Source: an uncultured Parabacteroides sp.
GTDB taxonomy: Bacteria > Bacteroidota > Bacteroidia > Bacteroidales > Tannerellaceae
Direction of reading: 5' to 3'
NCBI GenBank assembly: GCA_900770835.1
Contig: CAAGLQ010000023.1
Location: 1 to 64,000 of the forward strand
DNA: 64,000 nucleotides
The translations under genes were made by a program, and so were the position numbers. A model generated the notes under the pieces. That model was not told the DNA's origin, did not search any database, and saw only the letters and a program-made list of their open reading frames with translations. Numbering within the stretch: position 1 is the first letter of the stretch; every line of letters starts with the position of its first letter. Positions 1-8,425 of this stretch are shown here, in pieces.

Positions 1-1659
1 ATCTATCGAAGTCTTGGATTCCACCGAGTTAACCAACGACAAAGCGTGAAAGATCTGTTCGCTACTTCTCTCCCTGGCTTGTCGGTTCAGATAGAGCGTA
101 CCACGACGCAGTTCCTCCTTCAGTAACGTCATATACTGCTGATAATGCACGATTGCCTCTTGAGTATTCTCGTACCGCATGGATTGATCGGCTAAAAAAA
201 GATGGCCATCAATCCAATCCCGTTCATTCAATGCGGGTGCACCATCCATCCAGTCCTTCAGCTTTTCTGCCACTAACTCATTTATCTCCTCATTTACATC
301 CGCCGTCTCATAGTAAATCCACATCAAAAAGTTGAAATAGGAGGAACTACTCCCCATCTGATCAGGTGTGAAAGAAATTATTACCTTTTTTGCAGATTCA
401 GTAAAGCCTGCCCAATCCCCTGTACGGTGACAGAATAATAACCATTGATCCCAAACAGACAGGTACAACTCATCGGATGGATCCAACTGCTGAGCACACC
501 AATCCATTAACCCACTCAGCGTCTCCTTAGCCTGTTGCTCCTGCCCTAACTGCATATGAATCTCGATTATCTTCGACTGAATATACACCCAATCGTGCTT
601 GTTATCCGGTTCAATGAGCTCCGCATCTTTCAGGCTATAGACTAAGGCCTGCTCAAAAACACCCATATTGAGATAGACCTCTAACAACGCTTCATCGTGT
701 AATTTTCGCATCGACACAGGTATAGTCTCCGCATTGGAATCCATCCACTCCTGGTTTTTCAGATACCACTGAATGGCCAGATAATCATTCCGATAAAGAT
801 GCGCATACTGCCAACCCTTTGCCAGATACAGGTAAAAAAGCGCTTGTCGATCTTTGCACTCATTCAGCTGATAGTCGATCTCCTGATCAATATCTGCTAA
901 ATCCGTAACCTTCCCTAAGTTATTAGCCAATACAACCCGTTGAAACAGGGCAGCAGCATACGGGATCTCCTCCCATTGCAGATCCGCCCTATGCAGATAA
1001 GTCGTTATCAACTCGTACCCCTCTTCCACCCGATTCAAGTCGATCAAACATTGAGCTACATGAGCGGCCGTTGGCCAAATCAATTCCTGTTCTTGGATAG
1101 CTTCATACAGTGCCAATTCCTCTTTCTTGCAACGCAATGCCTCTTCAAGTTGTCCATGTCCTTCCCACCAGCCAGCCTCTTTTTGATAACCGATCGCATG
1201 CAAATAGGCTATAATCCCACTATCAACTTCTTCGTCGTACTGAGGGAGTGCATCAACCGCCTGGTGAAAGCCATAAAACAGGGTATCCCCTTTTGCTAAT
1301 GACTGGTAAAGTGCCTCACAATGCGTGGTAGCCCGTAACTTACCCAACCGTGCTCCCTCCTCCTCGGATAAAGAGAACTGCTCTAACAGTTCAATCAGTT
1401 CTGAGGTAGTCACACAATCCCCCGCTGCGATCAGCTCATCACCAACATCCAATGTCAACTGAATATATGCGCTATGCATAGCCGAATCCACGGGCCAGGA
1501 TAACATATCGCTCAGAGTCAGTAGTAACGAATCCAGATCCACTTTTATCTCTTCACGATCCATAGGGTTCCCCTCCACCTTCCCTTGCGCATACAGGGAC
1601 AGCGGCAGCCAACCGATACAAAGCCCAATCAATATGTGAATCCATCTTTTCATGTCCAT
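1..1659 (-). CDS. Exported helical-repeat (TPR-like) protein, 3' part beyond window
   Basis: The frame is open from the window edge to a start near 1659 (ATG, with a second in-frame ATG at 1653), giving about 550 visible residues; the C-terminus lies outside the window. The N-terminus (MKRWIHILIGLCIGWLPLSL then YAQ) is a clear Sec signal peptide with a signal-peptidase-I-like end and no lipobox. The rest is acidic and alpha-helical with repeated pairs of aromatic-rich helices, as in tetratricopeptide solenoids, so a periplasmic or outer-membrane-facing scaffold role is inferred. A TAnnTTTG box lies 27 bp upstream of the start. It is the most downstream member of the unassigned minus-strand block seen here. 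No enzyme motif was seen, and family membership is not certain. Confidence 0.75.
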   Translation of the reverse strand, partial: MDMKRWIHILIGLCIGWLPLSLYAQGKVEGNPMDREEIKVDLDSLLLTLSDMLSWPVDSAMHSAYIQLTLDVGDELIAAGDCVTTSELIELLEQFSLSEEEGARLGKLRATTHCEALYQSLAKGDTLFYGFHQAVDALPQYDEEVDSGIIAYLHAIGYQKEAGWWEGHGQLEEALRCKKEELALYEAIQEQELIWPTAAHVAQCLIDLNRVEEGYELITTYLHRADLQWEEIPYAAALFQRVVLANNLGKVTDLADIDQEIDYQLNECKDRQALFYLYLAKGWQYAHLYRNDYLAIQWYLKNQEWMDSNAETIPVSMRKLHDEALLEVYLNMGVFEQALVYSLKDAELIEPDNKHDWVYIQSKIIEIHMQLGQEQQAKETLSGLMDWCAQQLDPSDELYLSVWDQWLLFCHRTGDWAGFTESAKKVIISFTPDQMGSSSSYFNFLMWIYYETADVNEEINELVAEKLKDWMDGAPALNERDWIDGHLFLADQSMRYENTQEAIVHYQQYMTLLKEELRRGTLYLNRQARERSSEQIFHALSLVNSVESKTSID

Positions 1660-1685
1660 ACGAAGCGGAGCGCGCAGCCCAGCGA

Positions 1686-1693
1686 CAAAAGTA
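1686..1693 (-). promoter_or_regulatory. Bacteroidetes -7 box upstream of the exported repeat protein
   Basis: On the minus strand this reads TACTTTTG, matching TAnnTTTG, about 27-33 bp before the candidate starts at 1659/1653. It separates this gene from the umuC end at 1763. Confidence 0.5.
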
Positions 1694-1762
1694 CGCTAAT
1701 TTTCAGTGGAGCCACCCAAAATCCCCCACTTTTGTACTTACAGAAATAGCCACATGCATCCT

Positions 1763-3031
1763 TCAGATCCGCACCGTCAGGATCTCCTTAATGTCCGTGA
1801 GATAATTGGGACTACGATGCTCGCACTTTACCTGCCAGTCCCGTTTCCCGTAGCACTCCACCCCCAGCCTTACCGTCTTGGGACCATAGCGTTGGTTGAG
1901 TTGATCCACGGTCTGCATCAGTTCTGCCCGTTCCTTACGATTCCCGATCAGATCAAACAGGTCAAGCTCCAGCGGGCTAGCCGGATGGATATCACCCAAG
2001 ACTACCCCTGCACGCTTATAACTGATATGCGGTCGATAGATCGCATCCAGCAACCCAAGAGCCACCTTGGCTATCTCCAGCGTGTCCGCTGTCGCTACCT
2101 GCAACGGGAAGGTCGCCCCGTTATGATATTGTGGCAAGTCCTCCCGAAAGGGGTTGCTGCCAATAAATACCGTCACTGACTTCGCCACCGACCGCTGCCC
2201 CCGCAACTTATTGGCGCAGCTGCTAGCGAAGTGCGCCACCGCCTCCCGCAGGCAGTCACGATCAGTCACCAGCTCCCCGAAGCTGCGAGAGGTACAGATC
2301 GTCTGGTTACGGGTCACCTCCGCCGTATCCACACACGGCACCCCATTCAGCTCTAACCAAGTTCTAACCCCTGGAATTTTGAAATGACTCCGCACCCAAC
2401 TCTCACTCTTATCCGCAAAAGCTAAAGGAGTTTGCACCCCATAGTAGTTAAGGGTATCGAGAGTACTCCGACCAATGCCCCACACATCTGACAAGTCGAA
2501 TAGTTCCAGCGCCTTACGTCGTCTTGCCTCCGTATCAATCATGCAAACCGACCGATAACCCTTGTATTTCTTGGCGAACTTGCTCCCTATCTTGGCCAAT
2601 GTCTTGGAGGGGGCGATACCAACCGACACCGGTATATCGGTCCATAGCCGAATCCTGTCCGCAATGCCCCGCATAAACTCCACCAGATCATAGTAACGCT
2701 CATACCCATCGAGGTAGCAGAAGGACTCATCGATGGAGTAGTTTTCTACATGAGCCACAGACTCACGCAGGATATCCGTCACCCGCCGGGACATAGCCGC
2801 ATAGAGCGTCATATTCGTTGAGAAGACCTTGACCTTGTGCCGAAAAACGATATCCCTTACCTTGAAGATAGGCGTACCCCGTTTCAAACCCAATGCCTTG
2901 GCCTCGGGTGTCAGCGCCACGATACAGCCATCGTTGTTAGAAAGAACCACCACCGGCTTGTCCTGAAGTCCCGGGTGAAACACCTTCTCGACAGAACAAA
3001 AAAAGCTATTGCAATCCACTAGCGCAATCAT
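1763..3031 (-). CDS. umuC: UmuC-type Y-family translesion DNA polymerase
   Basis: Error-prone DNA polymerase (pol V catalytic subunit type) that would copy past lesions together with processed UmuD. From the chosen start [11 protein letters not shown], the first catalytic Asp is in ALVDCNSFF and the second acidic pair is in [20 protein letters not shown] and the [15 protein letters not shown] helix-hairpin region are typical of UmuC. Length (422 aa) fits the family. ELDLFDL near residue 345 looks like a QLxLF beta-clamp binding motif. The start at 3031 was preferred over one 13 codons upstream because it overlaps the umuD stop by 4 bp (ATGA), the usual coupling in umuDC operons. The gene is co-transcribed with umuD. 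Confidence 0.95.
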   Translation of the reverse strand: MIALVDCNSFFCSVEKVFHPGLQDKPVVVLSNNDGCIVALTPEAKALGLKRGTPIFKVRDIVFRHKVKVFSTNMTLYAAMSRRVTDILRESVAHVENYSIDESFCYLDGYERYYDLVEFMRGIADRIRLWTDIPVSVGIAPSKTLAKIGSKFAKKYKGYRSVCMIDTEARRRKALELFDLSDVWGIGRSTLDTLNYYGVQTPLAFADKSESWVRSHFKIPGVRTWLELNGVPCVDTAEVTRNQTICTSRSFGELVTDRDCLREAVAHFASSCANKLRGQRSVAKSVTVFIGSNPFREDLPQYHNGATFPLQVATADTLEIAKVALGLLDAIYRPHISYKRAGVVLGDIHPASPLELDLFDLIGNRKERAELMQTVDQLNQRYGPKTVRLGVECYGKRDWQVKCEHRSPNYLTDIKEILTVRI

Positions 3032-3657
3032 GGCCGCGGCTTGTGAATGGTATAGGTCACCACGCCCCAAACATTGAAGCTATCACCCTCCTTAACCGGA
3101 ATCTCCGGATAATCCGGATTGGCCGGTATCAGCCATAGCTGGTCACCCCGTCGATGCACAAATTTGATTGTGTACTCCCCATTGAGTTCGCAGAGGGCAG
3201 CCTGGTGTTCGGTGGGATTGCGTTCCGATTTATCAATAATCAGGATATCCCCCGAGTGGATATCTGCCTCGATCATACTGTCACCCTCAACCCGGATCAG
3301 GTAGGACGACAACGGATGGGGACAGAGCATCCTGATCAAGTCGATCGCCTGTGCTTTCTCATCGTTGTCGAGTGGCACCGGAAAACCTGCCACCACCTTA
3401 ACCTCGAAGTAGGGCAAAGAAAAGGACTCCTCCTCTCCCACCTCATAGACCGTTCCCAACTTAGAGAGATTCGGCTCCCGCTCCAAATAGCGTTGGGTAA
3501 AACGAACACAATTCGTAATCAACTGCGATTTATTGGGGTGCGACTCGATATATCGAGCCACCTCTCCCGATGCCCGAAAATTAAATCGCTTACTATCGCC
3601 CTTGGGATGTCCGGCACCTGGCCGTCTCCCACCATGTGTGAAATCAGATGCGTCCAT
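3028..3657 (-). CDS. umuD: UmuD-like self-cleaving S24 peptidase
   Basis: LexA/UmuD-type S24 serine peptidase, 209 aa. The cleavage site Ala90-Gly91 ([10 protein letters not shown]), catalytic Ser127 ([11 protein letters not shown]) and Lys165 (YTIKFVHRR) are all present, so RecA-stimulated self-cleavage is expected. UmuD of E. coli is about 140 aa; this one has an extra ~75-residue N-terminus starting with a Gly/Arg-rich [13 protein letters not shown] segment followed by helices, which may be a DNA-binding domain. That makes a combined repressor/UmuD role possible. Translationally coupled to umuC. A TATATTTG promoter box and a perfect inverted repeat lie directly upstream, where an autoregulated operator would sit. 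Confidence 0.92.
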   Translation of the reverse strand: MDASDFTHGGRRPGAGHPKGDSKRFNFRASGEVARYIESHPNKSQLITNCVRFTQRYLEREPNLSKLGTVYEVGEEESFSLPYFEVKVVAGFPVPLDNDEKAQAIDLIRMLCPHPLSSYLIRVEGDSMIEADIHSGDILIIDKSERNPTEHQAALCELNGEYTIKFVHRRGDQLWLIPANPDYPEIPVKEGDSFNVWGVVTYTIHKPRP

Positions 3658-3679
3658 GTTTTCAAACTATATGCGCCGA

Positions 3680-3721
3680 CAAATATACAACGATCTTGAA
3701 AACTGTCATACACTTTTCAAG
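3680..3721 (-). promoter_or_regulatory. umuDC promoter and palindromic operator candidate
   Basis: On the minus strand TATATTTG (3680-3687) matches the Bacteroidetes -7 box 23 bp before the umuD start. Just upstream of it, CTTGAAAA (3695-3702) and TTTTCAAG (3714-3721) form a perfect 8-bp inverted repeat with an 11-bp spacer, a position where a repressor dimer would block the promoter. A further TTTTCAAA half-site overlaps the umuD start region (about 3658-3665). Operator function is inferred. The repeat also sits upstream of the divergent membrane-protein gene. Confidence 0.55.
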
Positions 3722-3809
3722 TTTTATGAACGTAAAAAGGAAAATCTCCTTTTTAGCCCCTATCATCTGTTCCTCCACCCACACAATCTTATCTCAAGAC
3801 AACCAAATA

Positions 3810-4115
3810 ATGGCTATATTCGCGAACAAACCAAAACCCAAACAGATGGAAAAGATTGTAGAGTTCATCATGCGCTACCTCAAGGAGGTTGCCCATTTTT
3901 TCAGTCACATCGGCGATATCCATCAGTGGACCACTGACAACCTCATGGCTGTCGCCGAGTACCTATTCATAGGCTGGATAGCCCTGTTGTTCCTCCCCCG
4001 CCTCCTCTTTCGGAATCTCCTCTTGCAGTTAGTCGCTAAGATCATCCTCGTGATTATACTCCTCGGCCTACTGCTCTGGGCGCACGATCCCCATTGGTAC
4101 GAGGCCTATCTTTGA
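3810..4115 (+). CDS. Small two-helix membrane protein divergent from umuDC
   Basis: One of only two intact plus-strand genes supported here. From MAIFANKPKPKQMEK (101 aa) it has a basic cytosolic N-terminus, an amphipathic helix, and two hydrophobic stretches (around residues 47-65 and 70-90) ending WAHDPHWYEAYL. An in-frame earlier ATG at 3726 would add 28 residues; I prefer 3810 because the added part includes the hairpin AAAAAGGA/TCCTTTTT at 3734-3754. It is divergent from umuDC and shares its upstream inverted repeat. No family recognised; membrane location is clear from hydrophobicity. Whether it is really expressed is uncertain because no plus-strand TAnnTTTG box was found. Confidence 0.55.
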   Translation: MAIFANKPKPKQMEKIVEFIMRYLKEVAHFFSHIGDIHQWTTDNLMAVAEYLFIGWIALLFLPRLLFRNLLLQLVAKIILVIILLGLLLWAHDPHWYEAYL

Positions 4116-4195
4116 TCGGTGGGCATCGCAAAAAAGGGGCACCCGACGAATCACTCGCTTGGGTACCCCCAGAAAATATGAAGCAAATAAAAAAA

Positions 4196-5974
4196 TCAGC
4201 CAAACATCAGAAAAAGAATAGCCGTACAGCCGCACAACACCCGTGTGAAATAGTTACCCTCCATGTACTGCCGTTCGCGCTCCGCTAACCGGATCCGCTC
4301 CTCATCCGCATCCTCCAGCAGGTCACTGCATAGCTGCCAGAAATAAGGGAAAGGTGAATCCTTTATACCCTGGATATGATCGACGCAAACGCGGCTATCC
4401 ACCTGCCCCAATAGCCCATGCAGGACGCACCAGGCATAGGTATATTCAGCTACCGGATCACCCGCTTGAGAAGGATATTCACTCATGAACCGCTCCACCA
4501 GCGATTCGACCTCCTCCGACCCATACGCATCGTATAACGCAAAGAAATCCGCACACCGTTGGATCAGGGAATCATAAAGACCCTGCGATAGCCGTTTCGC
4601 TTTTTGCAGGAACCAATCCCGCCGACCCATATCCGAAGCACAAGTGAACGCCCCCGTGAGTGCCAGCTCACAGCGTACATCCCAATCCAGCGCACCTCTT
4701 TCCACCAGCTGTTTTAGGATCGTGATTGCCTGATCATCTCGCTCCACAAGCCGGTCATACAGGCACCTGTATAGGCCCACAGGAGAAACAGACAGGTCGG
4801 ATGAGAGCGACCCAGCCTTACGGAGGACGCCTTGTGCCGCCTCAGAGAGCGGCCCCACATCATCCAACGGTAGCAACGACAAGAGATTAGAGCCATAACG
4901 CAACCCCTCGTCCAGCAGCTCCATCAAGCGATCCTGCCATTTAGGGATCAGCTCTATACCCCTCCGTTTACACCACAATAACCAGATGCACACCTCTTCC
5001 CGAAACCGTTCAAATCCTTGATCCTCGGCCGCATCGAGATAACCCATGGCCTGCGCGATCTGCGGATGCTCCGGATCATTGAGCATAGCGATACGTGCCA
5101 GACAGAGATAAGCCATGAAATGCAAATCCTTGATGGGTTCCAAGAGTCGTTGTGCCTCCGCATAGTCCCGTTTCGTTCCTATCCCATGCACATAACAGTA
5201 AGCCTGTCCCAGGGCCGCCAGCTTGTGCCCCTGCTCCATCCCCTCGGTGAAAGCGGCGAAAGCGGCCGGACCATCCAGATCCACCAGGCAAGCATAACCC
5301 AAAAAGACATAGTACCCATCGGGCATACTGTGCTTGATCAGCTCCAAAGCTGGCTTGATCTGTTTGCGCAAGCCCTGCGTGGTTGGTTTCAGCATGGCCA
5401 GATCCAGGAAAAGCATAGCGGCCCGTTCCTCCCCATCGGCCACCATAGGTCCCAGCACAGACAGCGCAGTTGGGATCCAAAGATTGTCCTTGCGCAATTG
5501 CTGCAACAGGGAGACCAGCGTCATTCGTAACGCATGTCGTTTCGGGTAACGATCGATCGCATTCAGAAACAGCTGCTCAATCTCCTCCAAATGGTCTCTG
5601 AGAAACACGGGGAAAACATCCACCCCAGCGCCAAACATCAGCAACGGCTCCACCATCCCGTGCTTGGCCATCCTAAAGAGTGTCCGGATGTTCTGCTTCG
5701 TCGGTTTGATGGCACCATGCTTATCTATGGGGATCACCGGCATATCTACATTTTCCGCACAAGCTTGATCCCCCAATTGAGCCCCCTGAGCGAAATAAGC
5801 CCTGGCCCGTGGAATATCCTGTTTGACATAGTGACCCTCCATATAGATCGCCCCCAAGAAGGCGCACGCCTCCCCGTCTCCTTTTTCCACAGCCTGATGC
5901 AACGCCTTCAATGCAGACTCAACCTCACCCGAGTGAAGCAGCTCTTTGACCAAATTAAAATAGCTTTTTTCCAT
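4196..5974 (-). CDS. Sel1-repeat protein with C-terminal membrane anchor
   Basis: About 592 aa, built of alpha-helical repeats. At least two Sel1-type units are readable: AFLGAIYMEGHYVKQDIPRA near residue 45, and LGQAYCYVHGIGTKRDYAEA near 260; the remainder is consistent with diverged repeats. The C-terminus YFTRVLCGCTAILFLMFG is a single hydrophobic segment, so the protein is probably tail-anchored with the repeats in the cytoplasm. Sel1/TPR solenoids are usually protein-protein scaffolds. The start MEKSYFNLVKE at 5974 is preferred over the ATG at 5995 because a TAGTTTTG -7 box occupies 5993-6000. It follows the gene block at 6.2-17.4 kb in the same orientation. Specific function unknown. 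Confidence 0.8.
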   Translation of the reverse strand: MEKSYFNLVKELLHSGEVESALKALHQAVEKGDGEACAFLGAIYMEGHYVKQDIPRARAYFAQGAQLGDQACAENVDMPVIPIDKHGAIKPTKQNIRTLFRMAKHGMVEPLLMFGAGVDVFPVFLRDHLEEIEQLFLNAIDRYPKRHALRMTLVSLLQQLRKDNLWIPTALSVLGPMVADGEERAAMLFLDLAMLKPTTQGLRKQIKPALELIKHSMPDGYYVFLGYACLVDLDGPAAFAAFTEGMEQGHKLAALGQAYCYVHGIGTKRDYAEAQRLLEPIKDLHFMAYLCLARIAMLNDPEHPQIAQAMGYLDAAEDQGFERFREEVCIWLLWCKRRGIELIPKWQDRLMELLDEGLRYGSNLLSLLPLDDVGPLSEAAQGVLRKAGSLSSDLSVSPVGLYRCLYDRLVERDDQAITILKQLVERGALDWDVRCELALTGAFTCASDMGRRDWFLQKAKRLSQGLYDSLIQRCADFFALYDAYGSEEVESLVERFMSEYPSQAGDPVAEYTYAWCVLHGLLGQVDSRVCVDHIQGIKDSPFPYFWQLCSDLLEDADEERIRLAERERQYMEGNYFTRVLCGCTAILFLMFG

Positions 5975-5992
5975 CCAACCATTCTTTGCATA

Positions 5993-6000
5993 CAAAACTA
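5993..6000 (-). promoter_or_regulatory. Bacteroidetes -7 box for the Sel1-repeat gene
   Basis: Minus strand TAGTTTTG (TAnnTTTG), 19 bp before ATG 5974. Its position argues against the longer ORF start at 5995. Confidence 0.45.
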
Positions 6001-6081
6001 ACGAAATCTCGGCAATTTGTGAGCAGTTTGTCCCCCTATATCAGTATCGCATTAACAAAATGCAACATATCACCCATAAGA

Positions 6082-6114
6082 AAGGTGGACGATCTTGCGC
6101 AGATGGCCCACCTT
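6082..6114 (-). terminator. Candidate terminator after the 388-aa gene
   Basis: AAGGTGG (6082-6088) pairs with CCACCTT (6108-6114); on the minus strand the stem is followed by TCTTAT. It lies 58 bp beyond the stop of the gene ending at 6172. The T-tract is weak. Confidence 0.4.
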
Positions 6115-6171
6115 AAAGAAACAATCCTTCTAATACACTGGAAAAACAACCACTCGATCTAATTAGATCGG

Positions 6172-7338
6172 TCATTCTTCAGAGAGATAATTATTATGTT
6201 GACAAAAAACTTCCAACGCTAAACGGATATTCTCCTGCATCGAGCAGTGCTCCGTAAACGGTAACGCATCGATCACCCCACCCCAATGGGGACGTACCAG
6301 CTCCATGCGATCCGTAACCTTGTCGTACCGCAGCCCACACGGTTCATCGCCGATACTGACCGACGGCACCAGCCCAGACCGGTAACAACGGATAAAGTCC
6401 CGCTGTCGCTCCAAGCGAGGCAACATATACAGATCCTCCAATGCGTTCTCCGGCATGCCATGTCGATGGATCTCCCCCAGCAAAGACTCCTCAGTCACCT
6501 TGCCATAAACAAATAACCGATCTGTTGCCCGGTCACGTGTCAGCAGCACCCTATCATCCTCCAACACATACGCGCCCTCCGGCAAACAAACCACACTACT
6601 CCAATCATAGGCATGCCGATGTTTTTCCTCGACCGTTTTCACCCAAGCAAAGAGCTCCGCATACGCCTTCTGTTCCGCTAAGGCGATCACTCGCTCATAG
6701 GTCGGATCACCTTTAGCCAGCTCCACATATTTAACCCAATAAGGATCCGCATGCAAATCCACGGAGCAGTCACACCCATACACCTCCGCCTGGTTCGTTT
6801 GATAAACCGGGGAACCCATTGTCTCGACCTGGCTAAACCCCAAGGCAAACAACTTACGCACCTGGCAAGCATATACCCTTGAAGCACCCCCAACAGTCAC
6901 CCGCAAAGGCCCCGTGACCCGGATCAGCTGGCACGGATCCGCATAGATGGACAGCGTCGCCTTGCGATCGCTGTCGCACCACAGGTCAATCGTCCGATCG
7001 GACTGACCGTTCATCAGCAGTACATACCGTGCGTCATCCTCGATATAGAGGTTCCGCCTCGGGTTGACGACCAAACCAAACTCGTTCAGGAGGTCCTGCT
7101 CAAAATGGCGTTCTAAGAAATCCGCCAGCGAACCCGCAGCCATCGGAGCGAGTAGCTCCACATACTGATTCAGGTGCAATAACCACTCCATAGAGGTGCT
7201 CGCACCGCACTCTAACAATTCCTGCTTGGCCTCATTGAACCGAGTCTGCTCCGCCTTGGTCGCCAATAACGCCACCAGCCCCTCGTCCGGTATCACACTC
7301 GCTTGAAAATCCTTCAAAAAATTGTTCATGTCACTCAT
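6172..7338 (-). CDS. Unassigned soluble protein of the membrane-apparatus block
   Basis: About 388 aa starting MSDMNNFLKDFQAS, chosen over a GTG three codons upstream because AAAGGTG sits at Shine-Dalgarno distance. No signal peptide or membrane segment. The N-terminal third is helical; the middle contains short beta-rich segments with LYIEDDARYVLLMNGQ and a CRKLFALGF-like Cys region; the C-terminal third is mixed. No catalytic motif or family recognised. It sits last in a run of five unassigned genes (6.2-14.9 kb) and is followed by a candidate terminator, suggesting it closes that transcription unit. Confidence 0.75.
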   Translation of the reverse strand: MSDMNNFLKDFQASVIPDEGLVALLATKAEQTRFNEAKQELLECGASTSMEWLLHLNQYVELLAPMAAGSLADFLERHFEQDLLNEFGLVVNPRRNLYIEDDARYVLLMNGQSDRTIDLWCDSDRKATLSIYADPCQLIRVTGPLRVTVGGASRVYACQVRKLFALGFSQVETMGSPVYQTNQAEVYGCDCSVDLHADPYWVKYVELAKGDPTYERVIALAEQKAYAELFAWVKTVEEKHRHAYDWSSVVCLPEGAYVLEDDRVLLTRDRATDRLFVYGKVTEESLLGEIHRHGMPENALEDLYMLPRLERQRDFIRCYRSGLVPSVSIGDEPCGLRYDKVTDRMELVRPHWGGVIDALPFTEHCSMQENIRLALEVFCQHNNYLSEE

Positions 7339-7357
7339 CGTAATCACCTTTCATTCT

Positions 7358-8404
7358 TTAAAAATGCATACCCATACTCATGCTATGAGTCTGTTGTACC
7401 GTCATCTGCTGACCGATCACCTCCATGCCCTGACCCTGCACCTTCTTCAGATACTCAGTGGCCTGCTTACCCATCTCAGAGTAAATCTGCCACATCTTTG
7501 AGGAGTTATTAAGCACCTTGGCTACCTTATAATCCTGATAATGTTGCTCCAGACCCAGCTGTACCAAGAGAGACTTATCCCCCATGTCATAAAGCTGAGT
7601 ACTGCGACGCACCAGCTCATCAGCCGTTACCGTGCCCCGGCTCATGCCCTCGCGCAGATCCTTGACCATACGTGCCTCATTAGCCGCCTGCGATAGCTGA
7701 GACTTCGCCTCCAGCTGCACCGCATGCTCCTCCTCAAGCGCTTTCGGTTGCTGTTGCAGTCGGGTTATGACATTATCGGGCATCCACACGGAGACCCTTT
7801 GCGCCAGTCCCACGCCATTGTACATAGCCTGTTTCTCCATCATACCGCCACCTATCGGGCTGGATAGCCGCCGATCTCGATCGCCCATCTGCACCGTTTC
7901 CGTAATCTGTTCGGTGGTCATACCTCGCTGTCGGAGCTGCTCCACCTCCTTTCGTACCCCGTTCACCTCTTTATCGATGAAGTCAGAAACCGCCATGTTA
8001 CGCTCCACGGGATCGGGATAACGCATCGCCAGCGTCTCCATCTGTAGCGCGATATCCTTTGTCTTCGCCTTAAACTGGGCAATCGCCGCATCATCGAGCC
8101 CCAGCTCTTTCAGGGAGGCTGTCAGCTTTTTGTCTACCTCCTTGTTCCAACCCCGATAGTCCGACTCACTGAGCGATACCCCTTTCTGGGTATCCGGCAT
8201 CAGATTCATCCCGTTGTCTTTGCCTGTCAGCTTCTTGTAAGCCTTTTGCGACTCCGGACTCATCAACATCCGTTTAATCAACTCGCTGGTCAATCCCGAT
8301 CCACCAACACCTAGACCCTCTTGCGTCAAACCCTGTTGATTCATGCGCAAAGACAGGAGCATCTGAAAAATCGCCTCTACAAGTTGTACGATACTATTTT
8401 GCAT
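7358..8404 (-). CDS. Unassigned helical, Gln/Met-rich cytoplasmic protein
   Basis: 348 aa, almost entirely predicted helix and rich in Gln, Met and Lys. The start (MQNSIVQLVEAIFQMLLSLR) is an amphipathic or weakly hydrophobic helix, followed by a glycine-rich GLGVGGSGLTSELIK turn; the middle has long charged helices compatible with coiled coil; the end KVQGQGMEVIGQQMTVQQTH is Gln-rich. No signal peptide. It shares its Gln/Met-rich style with the 199-aa, 146-aa and 674-aa products nearby, which hints at a common assembly. Function unknown. Confidence 0.75.
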   Translation of the reverse strand: MQNSIVQLVEAIFQMLLSLRMNQQGLTQEGLGVGGSGLTSELIKRMLMSPESQKAYKKLTGKDNGMNLMPDTQKGVSLSESDYRGWNKEVDKKLTASLKELGLDDAAIAQFKAKTKDIALQMETLAMRYPDPVERNMAVSDFIDKEVNGVRKEVEQLRQRGMTTEQITETVQMGDRDRRLSSPIGGGMMEKQAMYNGVGLAQRVSVWMPDNVITRLQQQPKALEEEHAVQLEAKSQLSQAANEARMVKDLREGMSRGTVTADELVRRSTQLYDMGDKSLLVQLGLEQHYQDYKVAKVLNNSSKMWQIYSEMGKQATEYLKKVQGQGMEVIGQQMTVQQTHSMSMGMHF

Positions 8405-8425
8405 AATTACGTTCGTTATCCCTGT

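Noticed and set aside
5018..6001. Plus-strand frames opposite the Sel1-repeat gene
   Set aside because: They are antisense shadows of a gene with recognised repeats and a promoter.
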